From NCBI GenBank assembly GCA_039820405.1, contig JBCBQC010000003.1, positions 235,143 to 299,142 of the forward strand: a DNA stretch of 64,000 nt. The letters run 5' to 3'. This DNA comes from CALLVY01 sp937899855 (GTDB taxonomy: Bacteria; Bacteroidota; Bacteroidia; Chitinophagales; Saprospiraceae). Below are positions 34,806-45,200 of the stretch, piece after piece (the first letter of the stretch is position 1; each line of letters starts with the position of its first letter). The notes below the pieces were generated by a model. The model was not told the DNA's origin and did not search any database. It was given only the letters and a program-made list of their open reading frames with translations. Both the position numbers and the translations under genes were made by a program.

Positions 34806-34968
34806 GGAATTACTTAAAGGTGTGGTAAATGGGTTTCGGGCTTACCGGAGGTCGTAATGTAGAATGATGGTCGCAATTTAAGTCGGGCACCCGGCCCGAA
34901 CAACGAACGTTTGAGCAACGGGGCTTTCCGAGAATAAACAGTCGCTTCGCTTTGACCAACGGTTGGTC

Positions 34969-35706
34969 CTACTCCGCGCTGAATAAGGCCAGCAATTCCG
35001 CTTTCTTCCGTCGGGCGACGGGCAGTTGTGTACCGTTGGACATTTGTACGTAGCCCCCTTCGCTTTTGTAAAAGCCCTGGAGGTGGTCCAAGTTGATGAG
35101 ATAGGATTTGTGGATGCGGAAAAAGGGCTGGCCCGCCAGCAGTTGCTCCAGTACTTTGATGTGACGGGACATGAGCAAACTGCGATCGGCCAAAACGATT
35201 TTGGTATAGGCCCCTTCCGACATTCCGTAGAGGATTTCGTCGGGACGGAGCATCGTCAAACCCTCCAATTGGGGAATCGCGATGCGCGTCAATTTGGCCT
35301 TGAGGCTGGCCATGCGTTCGGACCAGTCGGGGAGTGGATCCCGTTCGTCACGGGCCTGCCGCAGGCGGTCGAGGGTGGGACGCAATTCTTGACCATCGAA
35401 GGGTTTGAGAAAATAGTTGATGGCATTGACCCTAAAGGCCTGGATCGCGTACTTGTCGTAGGCCGTGATGAAGATGATATTGGCTTGGATGGGTGGCAAA
35501 CGCGCGATCAAGTCGAAGCCACTCATCCGCGGCATTTCGATATCCAAAAAGAGCAGGTCAGGGGCGTATTCGGGGATTCCGGCGAGGGCTTCTTCGGCGC
35601 GGGAATAGCTGGCCAGTACTTCCACCTCGGGGCAGTGCTGCTCGAGTTCCCAACGCAGGGTTTTGAGGGCGTGGACTTCGTCGTCCACCAGGATTGCTTT
35701 AAACAT
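34969..35706 (-). CDS. LytTR-family response regulator
   Basis: A 245-residue regulator. The receiver domain has an acidic pocket near 8-10, Asp55 in FLDIEMPR, and Lys in FLKPF. A LytTR DNA-binding domain covers about 140-245 (ILYGMSEGAYTKIVLADRS, then FFRIHKSYLINLDHL). It overlaps the end of the propeller-kinase gene by 8 nt, making a coupled two-component pair. Target genes are unknown; the nearby T9SS cargo gene is one candidate. Confidence 0.95.
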   Translation of the reverse strand: MFKAILVDDEVHALKTLRWELEQHCPEVEVLASYSRAEEALAGIPEYAPDLLFLDIEMPRMSGFDLIARLPPIQANIIFITAYDKYAIQAFRVNAINYFLKPFDGQELRPTLDRLRQARDERDPLPDWSERMASLKAKLTRIAIPQLEGLTMLRPDEILYGMSEGAYTKIVLADRSLLMSRHIKVLEQLLAGQPFFRIHKSYLINLDHLQGFYKSEGGYVQMSNGTQLPVARRKKAELLALFSAE

Positions 35707-38700
35707 CGTTCGGTTGATTTAGGATGGGAAGGTAAATCTCCACTCGGGTTCCCGCGGCCTTCCCATCCGCCGTCACCTTGTCCACAATTTGCAATTCACA
35801 GTCCAGGCCGTAGACCTGCTTGACCATCGCCATGCGTCGACCACCCAGGGTCATCCCCAGCGAACGCCGCGACAGCACCGAATTTTGGCGCAGCTCCTGA
35901 GCGTAGGCCCGCCCCACCCCATCATCCTCGATCGTGTAGTGCAACCGCCCCTCCGTCCTGCGCAAGACGATCCGCAGTTGGCCCGGCCCTTCCTTGTTCA
36001 ACAGACCGTGGCGAATGGCATTCTCCACGTAGGGCTGGACCAAGAGTGGAGGGATCTGCAGGCCGCTTCGCAGCAGACCCGGCGCCACCTCGTAGCTCAC
36101 CGTCAGTCGATCCTCAAAACGCATTTGCTCCAAATCGACGTAAGCACACAAAGCTTCCCAATCCTCCGACAACAATACGAGCGTCCGCTCGGTATGCTCC
36201 AAAATCATTCGAACCAGCTTGGAAAACTTATTGACGTAGGTCGCCCCCAATTTGACCTCATTGGCGATGATGAAGTGTTTGAGGGAGTTGAGACAGTTGA
36301 AAATAAAATGGGGATTCATCTGCGATCGCAGGGCCATTACCTCCACCTCGGCTACCTGCCGTTGTAAGGCCTCCCGCAGGCGGAGCTGGCGGATGCGGTA
36401 GCGATACGCCAAGCCCAAACCCAAACCCAGTAGCGCACTGAGCAAGGCCCAAAACCAAAGGCGTTCCCAAAAGGGAATCCCCACCCGTACTGCAAACGAT
36501 ACGGGGCCAGGGGCTTCCAAGCCGTCCTTGTTGAGCGCCCGCAGCTGGAAGCGGTAGTCACCACCGGGCAGTTGGGAATAGTTGATCAGGGTGCCGGGGC
36601 GGGTGGGAATCCACCGCTCGTCCAGCCCCAGCAGGCGGTACCAGTACTGCGCCAGATCGGGCTGGCTAAATTCGATGGCGCCAAAGCGCAGGGCAAAAAA
36701 GTTTTCGTCATGGGCCAGCTCCAAGCCTTCGGTCCAGAGGTTCCGCAGCGGGGCGGGATGGGGGCGATTGCTGACGGATAGGGCTTGTAGGTAAACCGCT
36801 GGTGGGCTGGTATCGCGCTGCAGCCGACGGGGATCAAATTGAAACATTTCGCCATCCGGTCCCAAATTCAGTACGGTAGAATCAGCCAGTAAGAACGTCC
36901 GATTGAAATAGCAACAGACCTCAGTCAGGCCGTCCCAAATGGAATAATTGGTAATGCGAAAAGTACGCAGATCAAGATGACTCAAGCCTTTGCGACTACT
37001 CAGCCACAGTCCCCCCGAAGCGTCGGGACAGATTCGATTGATGCCCGCGTAAAGCAGGCCATCTTCCATTGTAAATTCGCGAACCCGCTCCCCTACCGCT
37101 CGCTCGGGATCGTAACAAAACAAGCCGTTGTCCCGGCTCCCCATCCACATCCGCCCCGTATCATCGCGCTGCAAACAGTGGACGATCTGCGTCCCCACCG
37201 GATCGCCCTCCCGAAGCAGCCCGTCCAGAAATTCTTCTCGCTGCGGATCGAAGATACTCACCCCCTTGTCCGTCGCAACCCACAAATTACCCGTGGCATC
37301 TTCCTCAATGCCAAACAGATAACGATCGTAACACAGGCTATTGGACCGATCGGGATCGTGCCGAAAATTCCGCAAGGTGCCCGTAGACCGGTCCCAATGG
37401 AAAAAACCCTGTAGGGTGGTTCCAAACCAAATGCGCCCATCCGAATGCTGGGCGATGGAATAGACGACCAGGGGTTGCTCCGCAAAGTCCGCGCGATTGC
37501 TAAAGGGTAAAAGCTCGGCTCGCCATCGTGCCAAATCCACACGTACGATCCCGTGATTGCCCCCCACCAACAGCTCCTGCGGGCCCGTCCGAACGTAACA
37601 GACGGGAGTGAAATCAGCCAGTTCGGGAGGCGAAGCCAAGGGCCCCAAGTCCCGGAACTGCGCGTCGAGCCGACGCAAACCGACCGGGGGGTCGGCCAGC
37701 AGGAGGTGCTGCTGCTCCTGTTCCACCAAGTAGCGAAAACGGATCGGTGGGGCATCCAATTCCCGGCGCAGCGATCGGCGCGAAAAACGATTGGCCAGGG
37801 GATCCAACCAGGTCAAGCCCTTGCCCGTAGCCGCCCAAATCCGCCCCTCCCGGTCGTACAGCAACTGACGAACATCGCGCTCGGTAAGCACACTCAGCGG
37901 ATCGTCGGGCGTACGTTGGAAAAATTGCGGTGGGGAAGACTCGGGATTCCAGTAACCAAGCCCCCGATTGGCCTCCGCCAACCAAAAATCACCCGCTCCC
38001 GTGGGCAATAGGTCCCTCACGGCACCCGCATACAGGTACTTCCCCCAGGTTTGGGTGCTGGTGTAAAAGGGCAAGATGCCACCGTACAAGGTACCGATCC
38101 AGAGGGTAGTATCGTCGTGGCCCACGATATCGTTGACAAAGCCAAAGTTGAACACCATATCGGGATGCAAAAACTCCTGGTGCTCGCGGCTCTCGGTATC
38201 GTAACGGATTAGGCTGCGCCCGCCGATCCAAAGAACTGACTCCTCCCGGGGATCGGCAAACAGTTGTAGCGCCTTGATGGCAAAGCCTCCATAGTCGCGC
38301 TGATCGGTCAGGTGGTGGCTGAAAGTACCGCTGTCGGGATCCCAGCAAGTCAGTCCCCCGCGATCTTGACCAACCCCCCGATAACCCAGCCAAATGCGGC
38401 CGTGTCGGTCTTCGTGAATGGCGCCGACGCTCGGCCCCGATAGCGATAAGGAATCCACTCCAATGTAGGGATAGCGGACAAATTGGTCCCTTTTCCGATC
38501 GTATCGACACAGTCCTGCCCCCTCCAAACCGATCCAGAGGCGCCGCTCCCGGTCCTCGAAAAGGACCCGTACGTTATTGCCAGCCAGGGAGGCCGTGTCC
38601 CGACTCCGGTACTGATAAGTCTGAAGGTGAGAACCATCAAAACGATTGAGCCCATTGTTGGTACCGATCCAGATAAAGCCCTCGTGGTCCTGCAGGAGAC

Positions 38701-38842
38701 AGTGTAGGTCATTGCTGGCCAGGCCATCGCTTTCGGTGAGGCTCACAAAGCGATCTCCCCGGAGCGAGGGGTGCTCCGCTTGCGCGAGCAACAGCGTTGC
38801 CCAGATCCAACTGCAAACCGTAAAAAGCCAGTGGAGCCGCAT
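35699..38842 (-). CDS. Two-component sensor with beta-propeller sensor domain and LytS-type kinase
   Basis: A 1047-residue membrane sensor. A signal peptide (MRLHWLFTVCSWIWATLLLAQ) leads into a periplasmic pair of seven-bladed propellers built from two-component regulator propeller repeats, such as DHEGFIWIGTNNGLNRFDG. A Y_Y_Y-like domain follows (FQLRALNKDGLEAPG). One membrane helix (WALLSALLGLGLGLAYRY) comes next. The cytoplasmic LytS-type kinase has MNPHFIFNCLNSLKHFI and an ATPase N-box PYVENAIRHGL. Proteins of this build often sense surface ligands or polysaccharides; the ligand is unknown. Unlike hybrid SusC-linked sensors, its regulator is a separate downstream gene. Confidence 0.94.
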   Translation of the reverse strand: MRLHWLFTVCSWIWATLLLAQAEHPSLRGDRFVSLTESDGLASNDLHCLLQDHEGFIWIGTNNGLNRFDGSHLQTYQYRSRDTASLAGNNVRVLFEDRERRLWIGLEGAGLCRYDRKRDQFVRYPYIGVDSLSLSGPSVGAIHEDRHGRIWLGYRGVGQDRGGLTCWDPDSGTFSHHLTDQRDYGGFAIKALQLFADPREESVLWIGGRSLIRYDTESREHQEFLHPDMVFNFGFVNDIVGHDDTTLWIGTLYGGILPFYTSTQTWGKYLYAGAVRDLLPTGAGDFWLAEANRGLGYWNPESSPPQFFQRTPDDPLSVLTERDVRQLLYDREGRIWAATGKGLTWLDPLANRFSRRSLRRELDAPPIRFRYLVEQEQQHLLLADPPVGLRRLDAQFRDLGPLASPPELADFTPVCYVRTGPQELLVGGNHGIVRVDLARWRAELLPFSNRADFAEQPLVVYSIAQHSDGRIWFGTTLQGFFHWDRSTGTLRNFRHDPDRSNSLCYDRYLFGIEEDATGNLWVATDKGVSIFDPQREEFLDGLLREGDPVGTQIVHCLQRDDTGRMWMGSRDNGLFCYDPERAVGERVREFTMEDGLLYAGINRICPDASGGLWLSSRKGLSHLDLRTFRITNYSIWDGLTEVCCYFNRTFLLADSTVLNLGPDGEMFQFDPRRLQRDTSPPAVYLQALSVSNRPHPAPLRNLWTEGLELAHDENFFALRFGAIEFSQPDLAQYWYRLLGLDERWIPTRPGTLINYSQLPGGDYRFQLRALNKDGLEAPGPVSFAVRVGIPFWERLWFWALLSALLGLGLGLAYRYRIRQLRLREALQRQVAEVEVMALRSQMNPHFIFNCLNSLKHFIIANEVKLGATYVNKFSKLVRMILEHTERTLVLLSEDWEALCAYVDLEQMRFEDRLTVSYEVAPGLLRSGLQIPPLLVQPYVENAIRHGLLNKEGPGQLRIVLRRTEGRLHYTIEDDGVGRAYAQELRQNSVLSRRSLGMTLGGRRMAMVKQVYGLDCELQIVDKVTADGKAAGTRVEIYLPILNQPNDV

Positions 38843-38935
38843 GTGATGAGATTTTAGGGGACGTTCGACGCCGGCGGGAAAGATACGAAAAGCTGGGGCA
38901 AAGTTCGCGCGTCCGTAAACGCTGCCCCTTGGCCC

Positions 38936-40231
38936 CTAGGCGACCGGCGTTTTGGGGAGGCGGACGATAAAGGTACTACCGACGGTAGGCTCACTGTCGA
39001 CGCTGATCTCTCCACCGTGTTTTTCCACTACTTTTTGACAAATCGACAAACCGATCCCCGTTCCGTTGTACTGGGTATGGCTGTGGAGACGCTTAAATAA
39101 GCCAAAGATCTTATCGACATTATTCTCGTCAATACCGATCCCATTGTCGCGGATGGTAAAAACGTGATCCGGCCCGTCATCCTGATAGCCGATCCGTACT
39201 TCCGGTGGGGTTTCGGGGGCGACGAATTTGATGCCATTGGACAGCAGGTTTTGAAAAACCAGGTGTAGCAAATGACGATCCACCCGAATGCTAGCGGGAA
39301 ATGCGTCCATCTCCACCCGGGCCTCCCGGTCTTGCAGGTCACTTTCGAGGTCGCGCAGTACCGCCTCGATCAACACCGTCGGATCGACGCGCTCTATCCG
39401 CAATTGCTGGTTGTTGATACTCGAAAATTGCAACAGATCATCCGTAGTTTGGCGCAGGCGCTGGGCCGCATCTTGGATAAAATCGAAGTAGCCTACTTCC
39501 TTTTCTTGGAGGCGATCCCCCAGGCGCTTGCGCAATACTCTGGTGAAGTTGAGGATGTTTTGGGCGGGGGAACGCAAATCGTGAGCGGCCAAATAAGCGT
39601 ACTGCTCCAACAGGTAATTGGACTCCACGAGCGAGGCATTCTTGCCGGCCAGATCGTCGTTGATGCGTTGGAAAACAAAGCGAATTTCGTAGTAGATCAT
39701 AAAGAGCGAAATCAGGGCAAAAATGATTTCGATGGTAATGACGAGGAGGAGTTTCCGCTGGGAATCGGCCTCCATGATGGATACGATATCATCCATCTGA
39801 CCGAGGAAGGATTCTTGGTTGAATTGCAGCTGGCGAACCGTAGTATTGCCCTTCCCCGTAGCGGCTTGTTCCAGATAGCGTTGGCAGAACTGGAAATAGG
39901 GTTCGAGGGCGACGAGTTGGGCAAATATTTCCTTTTGGCGACGGTTGGAGAAGGTATTTCCGCGAAAGCTATCGGAGAGGCGCTGGTGCGCCTCGTACCA
40001 CTCTTGGTAGATGGCGTGGAGGTCGGTAGGGGATACGGTGGCGGGGTTCACCTGACGAATGAGAACTTGGGCCAGCAAGCGTTGGCTGAGCATCCGCTGC
40101 CGTCCCCCCATGTTGATCAGTTTGGCATCTTCCCGCTTCTGATACAACCAGTACTGAATAAAAGCTTGGTTGACCAGAATAACCGTAATTGTTACTAGGA
40201 TAGCGACAAGGTAGACGCGGTTTTTTCTCAT
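38936..40231 (-). CDS. Membrane sensor histidine kinase with PilJ/NarX-type sensor domain
   Basis: A 431-residue kinase. Two membrane helices (near 8-28 and 162-182) flank a periplasmic helical domain with the PilJ/NarX-type P-box-like GGRQRMLSQRLLAQVLI. A coiled linker precedes the HisKA phosphoacceptor (YLAAHDLRSPAQNILNFTRVL, in part). The HATPase_c domain has the N-box FQNLLSNGIKFV and G-boxes DNGIGID and GTGIGLSICQKVVEKHGG. It follows a receiver-only regulator gene by 17 nt, probably its partner. The sensed signal is unknown. Confidence 0.93.
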   Translation of the reverse strand: MRKNRVYLVAILVTITVILVNQAFIQYWLYQKREDAKLINMGGRQRMLSQRLLAQVLIRQVNPATVSPTDLHAIYQEWYEAHQRLSDSFRGNTFSNRRQKEIFAQLVALEPYFQFCQRYLEQAATGKGNTTVRQLQFNQESFLGQMDDIVSIMEADSQRKLLLVITIEIIFALISLFMIYYEIRFVFQRINDDLAGKNASLVESNYLLEQYAYLAAHDLRSPAQNILNFTRVLRKRLGDRLQEKEVGYFDFIQDAAQRLRQTTDDLLQFSSINNQQLRIERVDPTVLIEAVLRDLESDLQDREARVEMDAFPASIRVDRHLLHLVFQNLLSNGIKFVAPETPPEVRIGYQDDGPDHVFTIRDNGIGIDENNVDKIFGLFKRLHSHTQYNGTGIGLSICQKVVEKHGGEISVDSEPTVGSTFIVRLPKTPVA

Positions 40232-40248
40232 TGGGAGGGGCGAAGGGC

Positions 40249-40647
40249 TTATAAAATCTCCTGGCAGACAGTCTCCAGATGCTCAATTTCCAATGGTTTG
40301 CTAATCAGTTTGTGGACAATGGCCAGGCGCTCTCCTCGCTCCAGGTCCTTGACGTAACGCGAGGTAGTGAGCATAATGATCACCGGGGACTCGGGGATAC
40401 CAAGCTTTTGGTATTCCTCAATAAACTCCCAACCACTGAGCATGGGCATATTGATGTCCAAAAATATCGCGTCGGGAAAGACGGGGTCCGGCTCGTCGGC
40501 CAGTGTCTTGAAAAACTCCAGGGCCTCCACGGGGGAAACAAAGAATTTGGACTCTTCACAAAGATCAGACTCCTCCAGGATTAACTTATGGTATACGTTA
40601 GTAGGATGGTCGTCATCGATAAAAACCAAAAAGCGAAACTTCTTCAT
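40249..40647 (-). CDS. Receiver-only response regulator (CheY-like)
   Basis: A 132-residue protein from the ATG at 40647 (MKKFRFLVFIDDDHPTNVYH). The acidic pocket is at residues 11-13, the phosphoacceptor is Asp64 in AIFLDINMPMLSGWEF, and the conserved Thr and Lys lie in LTTSRY and ISKPLE. No output domain is attached, so it must act through protein contacts. It precedes the histidine kinase gene by 17 nt in the same unit. Confidence 0.93.
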   Translation of the reverse strand: MKKFRFLVFIDDDHPTNVYHKLILEESDLCEESKFFVSPVEALEFFKTLADEPDPVFPDAIFLDINMPMLSGWEFIEEYQKLGIPESPVIIMLTTSRYVKDLERGERLAIVHKLISKPLEIEHLETVCQEIL

Positions 40648-40782
40648 CAATCACATTCCTGAGGTTAAGAGAAAGCCGGGATCATTCGTAACTACAATCG
40701 ACCCCGTCAACCTCATTATACTAAATAATTCTGAGATTGTTTCGCAATTTCTGGCAGAGAATTTTCCCCGACGCCCCGGCGA

Positions 40783-42258
40783 CTAGCTCGCCTGACTCAG
40801 GGACTGGGGCCGATCCCGACTCGGCAGCGCCGTTCGTCCGCTGAGATAGGCGTCTACCGCCCGCGCCGCCTCCCGGCCTTCCGAAATGGCCCATACCACC
40901 AGCGATTGTCCCCGCCGCATGTCTCCAGCCACAAAAACCCGGTCGATATTGGTTCGGTACCGCTCATCCCGGACGTTGCCACGCCCGTCTACCGCTACCC
41001 CCAGTTGATCCAGTAGCCCCGCAAATTGTGGTCGGATAAAACCCACCGCCAGAAAGGCCAGCTCACAGGGCAGCTCCCGCTCCGTCCCCGGCAATTCGCG
41101 CAATTGGGTACGGCCACCCGCCGCGGGCAATTCCCATTCCACTTCCACCACCCGCAGCGCCCGCAAACGCCCCGCGCCATCCCCCAGGAAAGCCTTCGTC
41201 ATGATCGCCCATTCGCGTTCGCAACCTTCCTCGTGCGAGGAAGAAGTCCGCAACATCATCGGCCACTGTGGCCAGGGTGTCGCTTCGGAACGGTGCTGCG
41301 GAGGCTTGGCCAACAGCTCGATCTGCTGCACCGACTCGGCCCCCTGTCGATTGGCCGTCCCTACACAGTCGGAGCCCGTATCACCCCCACCAATAACGAT
41401 CACCCGACGGTCCGTAGCCACCAAAGTGGCGTCCGTAGCCAGTGGGTCGCCCGCCACCCGACGGTTGCTCTGGGTGAGGTAATCCATGGCAAAATGGACT
41501 CCCTCCAACTCCCGACCCGGAATCGGCAAATCGCGGGGGATGGTCGCACCGCCGCAGAGTACGAGGGCATCGTATCGCTCCAGCAAATCGGCCGGATCGA
41601 CGTTGACACCGACGTTGGCCCCGGTCACAAAACGGATGCCTTCCGCACGCATCACCTCCAGCCGCCGATCCAGGACCCACTTCTCCAATTTGAAATCGGG
41701 AATGCCATAGCGCAGCAGGCCCCCGATGCGATCATCGCGTTCGTACACCGTCACGGTGTGCCCCGCCCGGTTGAGCTGACTCGCCGCCGCCAAACCCGCC
41801 GGGCCACTGCCCACCACCGCCACCGATCGACCACTACGCACCGCCGGAGGCTCAGCCCGGACCCAACCCTCTCGAAAAGCCGTTTCGGCGATGGTCTTTT
41901 CAATGTGCTCAATGGCCACCGGATCGCGGTTGATGCCCAGTACGCAGGCCGATTCACAGGGCGCCGGACAAATCCGGCCGGTAAACTCCGGGAAGTTATT
42001 GGTATCGCGTAGGATGTGAAAAGCTTGCTTCCAGTCGCCCCGATTGACCGCCTCGTTGAACTCGGGGATGATGTTGCCCAACGGACAGGCGCTGTGGCAA
42101 AAAGGGATGCCGCAGTCCATACAACGAGTAGCCTGTTCGATGGTCCGCTCGTCGCTAAAATCCTCGTAGATTTCGCGGTAATCCTGGATGCGCTGCTGGG
42201 GAGCGCGAGAAGTCGGCGTCTGCCGATCGTATTTTAGGAATCCTCGTGGATCTGACAT
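40783..42258 (-). CDS. gltD: Glutamate synthase, small (beta) subunit
   Basis: A 491-residue protein from the ATG at 42258 (MSDPRGFLKYDRQTP); the frame is open further upstream only inside gltB. The N-terminal ferredoxin-like region has CMDCGIPFCHSACPLGNIIPEFN-type cysteines, and CPAPCESAC follows. FAD and NADPH sites are GSGPAGLAAA and GGGDTGSDC. It supplies electrons from NADPH to the large subunit for glutamate formation from 2-oxoglutarate and glutamine. It starts 23 nt after gltB. Confidence 0.97.
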   Translation of the reverse strand: MSDPRGFLKYDRQTPTSRAPQQRIQDYREIYEDFSDERTIEQATRCMDCGIPFCHSACPLGNIIPEFNEAVNRGDWKQAFHILRDTNNFPEFTGRICPAPCESACVLGINRDPVAIEHIEKTIAETAFREGWVRAEPPAVRSGRSVAVVGSGPAGLAAASQLNRAGHTVTVYERDDRIGGLLRYGIPDFKLEKWVLDRRLEVMRAEGIRFVTGANVGVNVDPADLLERYDALVLCGGATIPRDLPIPGRELEGVHFAMDYLTQSNRRVAGDPLATDATLVATDRRVIVIGGGDTGSDCVGTANRQGAESVQQIELLAKPPQHRSEATPWPQWPMMLRTSSSHEEGCEREWAIMTKAFLGDGAGRLRALRVVEVEWELPAAGGRTQLRELPGTERELPCELAFLAVGFIRPQFAGLLDQLGVAVDGRGNVRDERYRTNIDRVFVAGDMRRGQSLVVWAISEGREAARAVDAYLSGRTALPSRDRPQSLSQAS

Positions 42259-42281
42259 GTGTTTGTTTTTGGCGGGAAGCG

Positions 42282-45200
42282 CTAGGCGCGACCTTCCCGT
42301 TGGTGAATGAGGGATCGACCACCGGGCGAGGTGGGTCGAGTAGCCGGGGGCGTCTCCATCCGGGCCAGGGCTTTTTTGTAGTCCCGGGGCATGACTTTGA
42401 CAAAGCCTTCGCGGTGGCGGTTCCAATCCTGTAGCAAGCCCAGGGCCCGCTTGCTCGACGTGTAACGGAAATGGTTGCGAACCAGGATGCGCAGTTGGCG
42501 AAAGTCCTCGGTATCGAGACTTTCCAAATCCACCAACTCGGGATTGCAGCGGTGGGCAAACTGCCGCTCGGGGTCGTAGATGTAGGCTACTCCCCCGCTC
42601 ATCCCCGCCCCGAAGTTCTTTCCGGTTTCTCCCAACACCACCACGACGCCTCCGGTCATGTATTCACAACCGTGATCCCCGACGCCCTCTACCACGGCCT
42701 TGACCCCGGAGTTGCGTACGCAAAAACGCTCGCCGGCCATTCCTTTGATGTAGGCCTCGCCGGAAGTGGCCCCGTAAAAGGCCACGTTGCCGATGATGAT
42801 GTTCTCTTCGGGTCGAAAGGTCGCCTCCCGATCCTGACTTACGATGAGCCGGGCACCGGACAAGCCCTTGCCAAAATAATCATTGGCCTCTCCCTCCAAG
42901 GTAAATTGCAAGCCCCGAGCGGCAAAGGCCCCAAAACTCTGGCCCGCCGCTCCCCGGAAGCGGTATTGAATCGTGCCCGGCGACAAGCCCTCGCTGCCGT
43001 AGCGCTTGGACACCTCGTAGGAAAGCATGGTTCCGACGGCCCGATCGGTATTGGCGATGGGGAAACTGCCCGTAATCCGCTTGCCCAGCTCCAGGGCCGG
43101 ACGGGCCATTATCATCAATCGGTGGTCGAGAATGTGATCGATACCGTGATCTTGCGCCACCCGCTGGTACTGCCCCACGTCTTTGCCTACGGGCTCTTGG
43201 TACAGCAACGGGCGCAGGTCGAGCGATTGGTATTTCCAGTGGGCCAGGTCTTCCTTCAGACGCAGGACACTCACCTGACCCACCATCTCATTGACCGTAC
43301 GGAAGCCCAGCTCCGCCATGATTTCTCGGAGGTCTTCGGCCAGGAAGCGGAAGAAGCTAATGAGGTGTTCGGGTTGGGCGGTAAATTTTTTGCGCAGGTC
43401 GGGATCCTGGGTAGCGATCCCGACCGGACAGGTATTCATGTGGCATTTGCGCATCATGATACAGCCTTCGACCACCAGGGCTGCCGTAGCGATCCCCCAC
43501 TCTTCGGCACCAAGCAAGGTAGCGATGGCCAAATCGCGACCGGTGCGCATCTGGCCATCAGCCTGGAGGACTACCCGGTCGCGCAGGCGGTTTTTGAGAA
43601 GGGTTTGGTGCGATTCGGCCAGGCCCAACTCCCAGGGCAGACCCGCGTGCCGGATCGAGGTGAGCGGAGAAGCGCCCGTGCCGCCGTCGTGTCCCGCAAT
43701 GAGAATGGCGTCGGCGTGGGCCTTGGCCACTCCCGAGGCAATCACTCCCACCCCCGCCTTGGAGACGAGTTTGACGTTGATGCGGGCCTCGCGATTGGCA
43801 TTTTTCAAATCGAAAATCAACTGGGCCAGGTCTTCGATGGAATAAATATCGTGGTGGGGTGGTGGGGAAATCAGTCCCACGCCCGGTGTAGAATGACGGA
43901 CACGCGCAATCCAGTCGTTGACCTTGTGGCCCGGTAGGTGCCCACCCTCACCGGGCTTGGCGCCCTGCGCCATTTTGATTTGCAACTCCTCGGCCTGGGA
44001 GAGGTAATGACTCGTTACCCCAAAGCGTCCCGAAGCGACCTGCTTGATGGCCGAGCGTTCGGAGTCGCCATTCGCCAGTGGGCGGTAGCGGCTTTCGTCC
44101 TCACCTCCTTCCCCGCTGTTGCTCTTACCACCGATGCGGTTCATGGCGATGGCCAGGGTGCGGTGGGCTTCGTAGGAGATGGATCCAAAAGACATGGCCC
44201 CGGTGGCAAAGCGGCGGAGAATGTGCTCGACGGGCTCGACCGCTTCGAGAAGGATGGGGGTGCGCGGACGGAAATCGAGCAGTCCGCGTAGGGTACAAGC
44301 TTGCTCGGACTGCTCGTTGATGAGCCGGGCGTATTTGCGGTAGGTGGCGTAGTCGTGATTGCGAGTGGCGTGCTGAAGTAGGTGGATGGTTTGGGGGTTG
44401 AACAGGTGAAATTCACCACGTCTTTTCCACTGAAAAACACCACCGGCATCCAATCGGCCCTGACCGGGGAGGGTGGTCTGATGGGCACTTTGGTGACGGT
44501 ATAAAATTTCTTGGGCGAGGCCGTCGAAGTCGAGGCCTTCAATTCGGGAAATGGTTCCGTGAAAACACTGATCGATGACGGATTGAGCAATGCCCACCGC
44601 TTCAAAAATCTGTGCCCCTCGGTAGGACTGCAAGGTCGAAATACCGTTCTTGGACATGATCTTAAGCAAGCCCTTCCCCAGCGCCTTTACGTAGCTACGT
44701 TGCAGTTCCGATACCGTTTTTTCCGCCTCCAAATATCCCCCACGACGCAGCTCGGCAATGCTCGAAAAAGCCAGGTAGGGATTGATGGCGTCGGCACCGT
44801 AGCCAAAGAGGGTGGCAAAATGATGCGTCTCGCGCGCATCGCCCGCCTCGACGATCAAGGAGGCTTTGCCGCGCAATCCCACGTTGACCAAATGGTGGTG
44901 AATGGCACCGGTGGCCAAGAGCGAGGGAATGGGGGCTTGCCCCTCGTCGGTCCCACGATCACTTAGAATCAGCAGATTGACGCCTTCGTTGACCGCCGTC
45001 TCCGCTTGAGTACAACACCGCTCAATCGCCCGGCGCAATTGCCCCTCTTGTCCATCCGCCGGAAAGTGTAGCGATAGGGTGTGGGGCCGGTAGGGTGCCC
45101 GTTCGATATGTTGAAGTTGGTTCAGCGCTGCGTCGGTCAGAATGGGTTGGTCCAAGTGGATGAAGCGGGCCTGCTCGGCTTGTGCCGTCAGGACGCTACC

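Noticed and set aside
42471..43937. A 488-codon plus-strand frame
   Set aside because: Antisense to gltB, which carries all expected motifs in its own frame.
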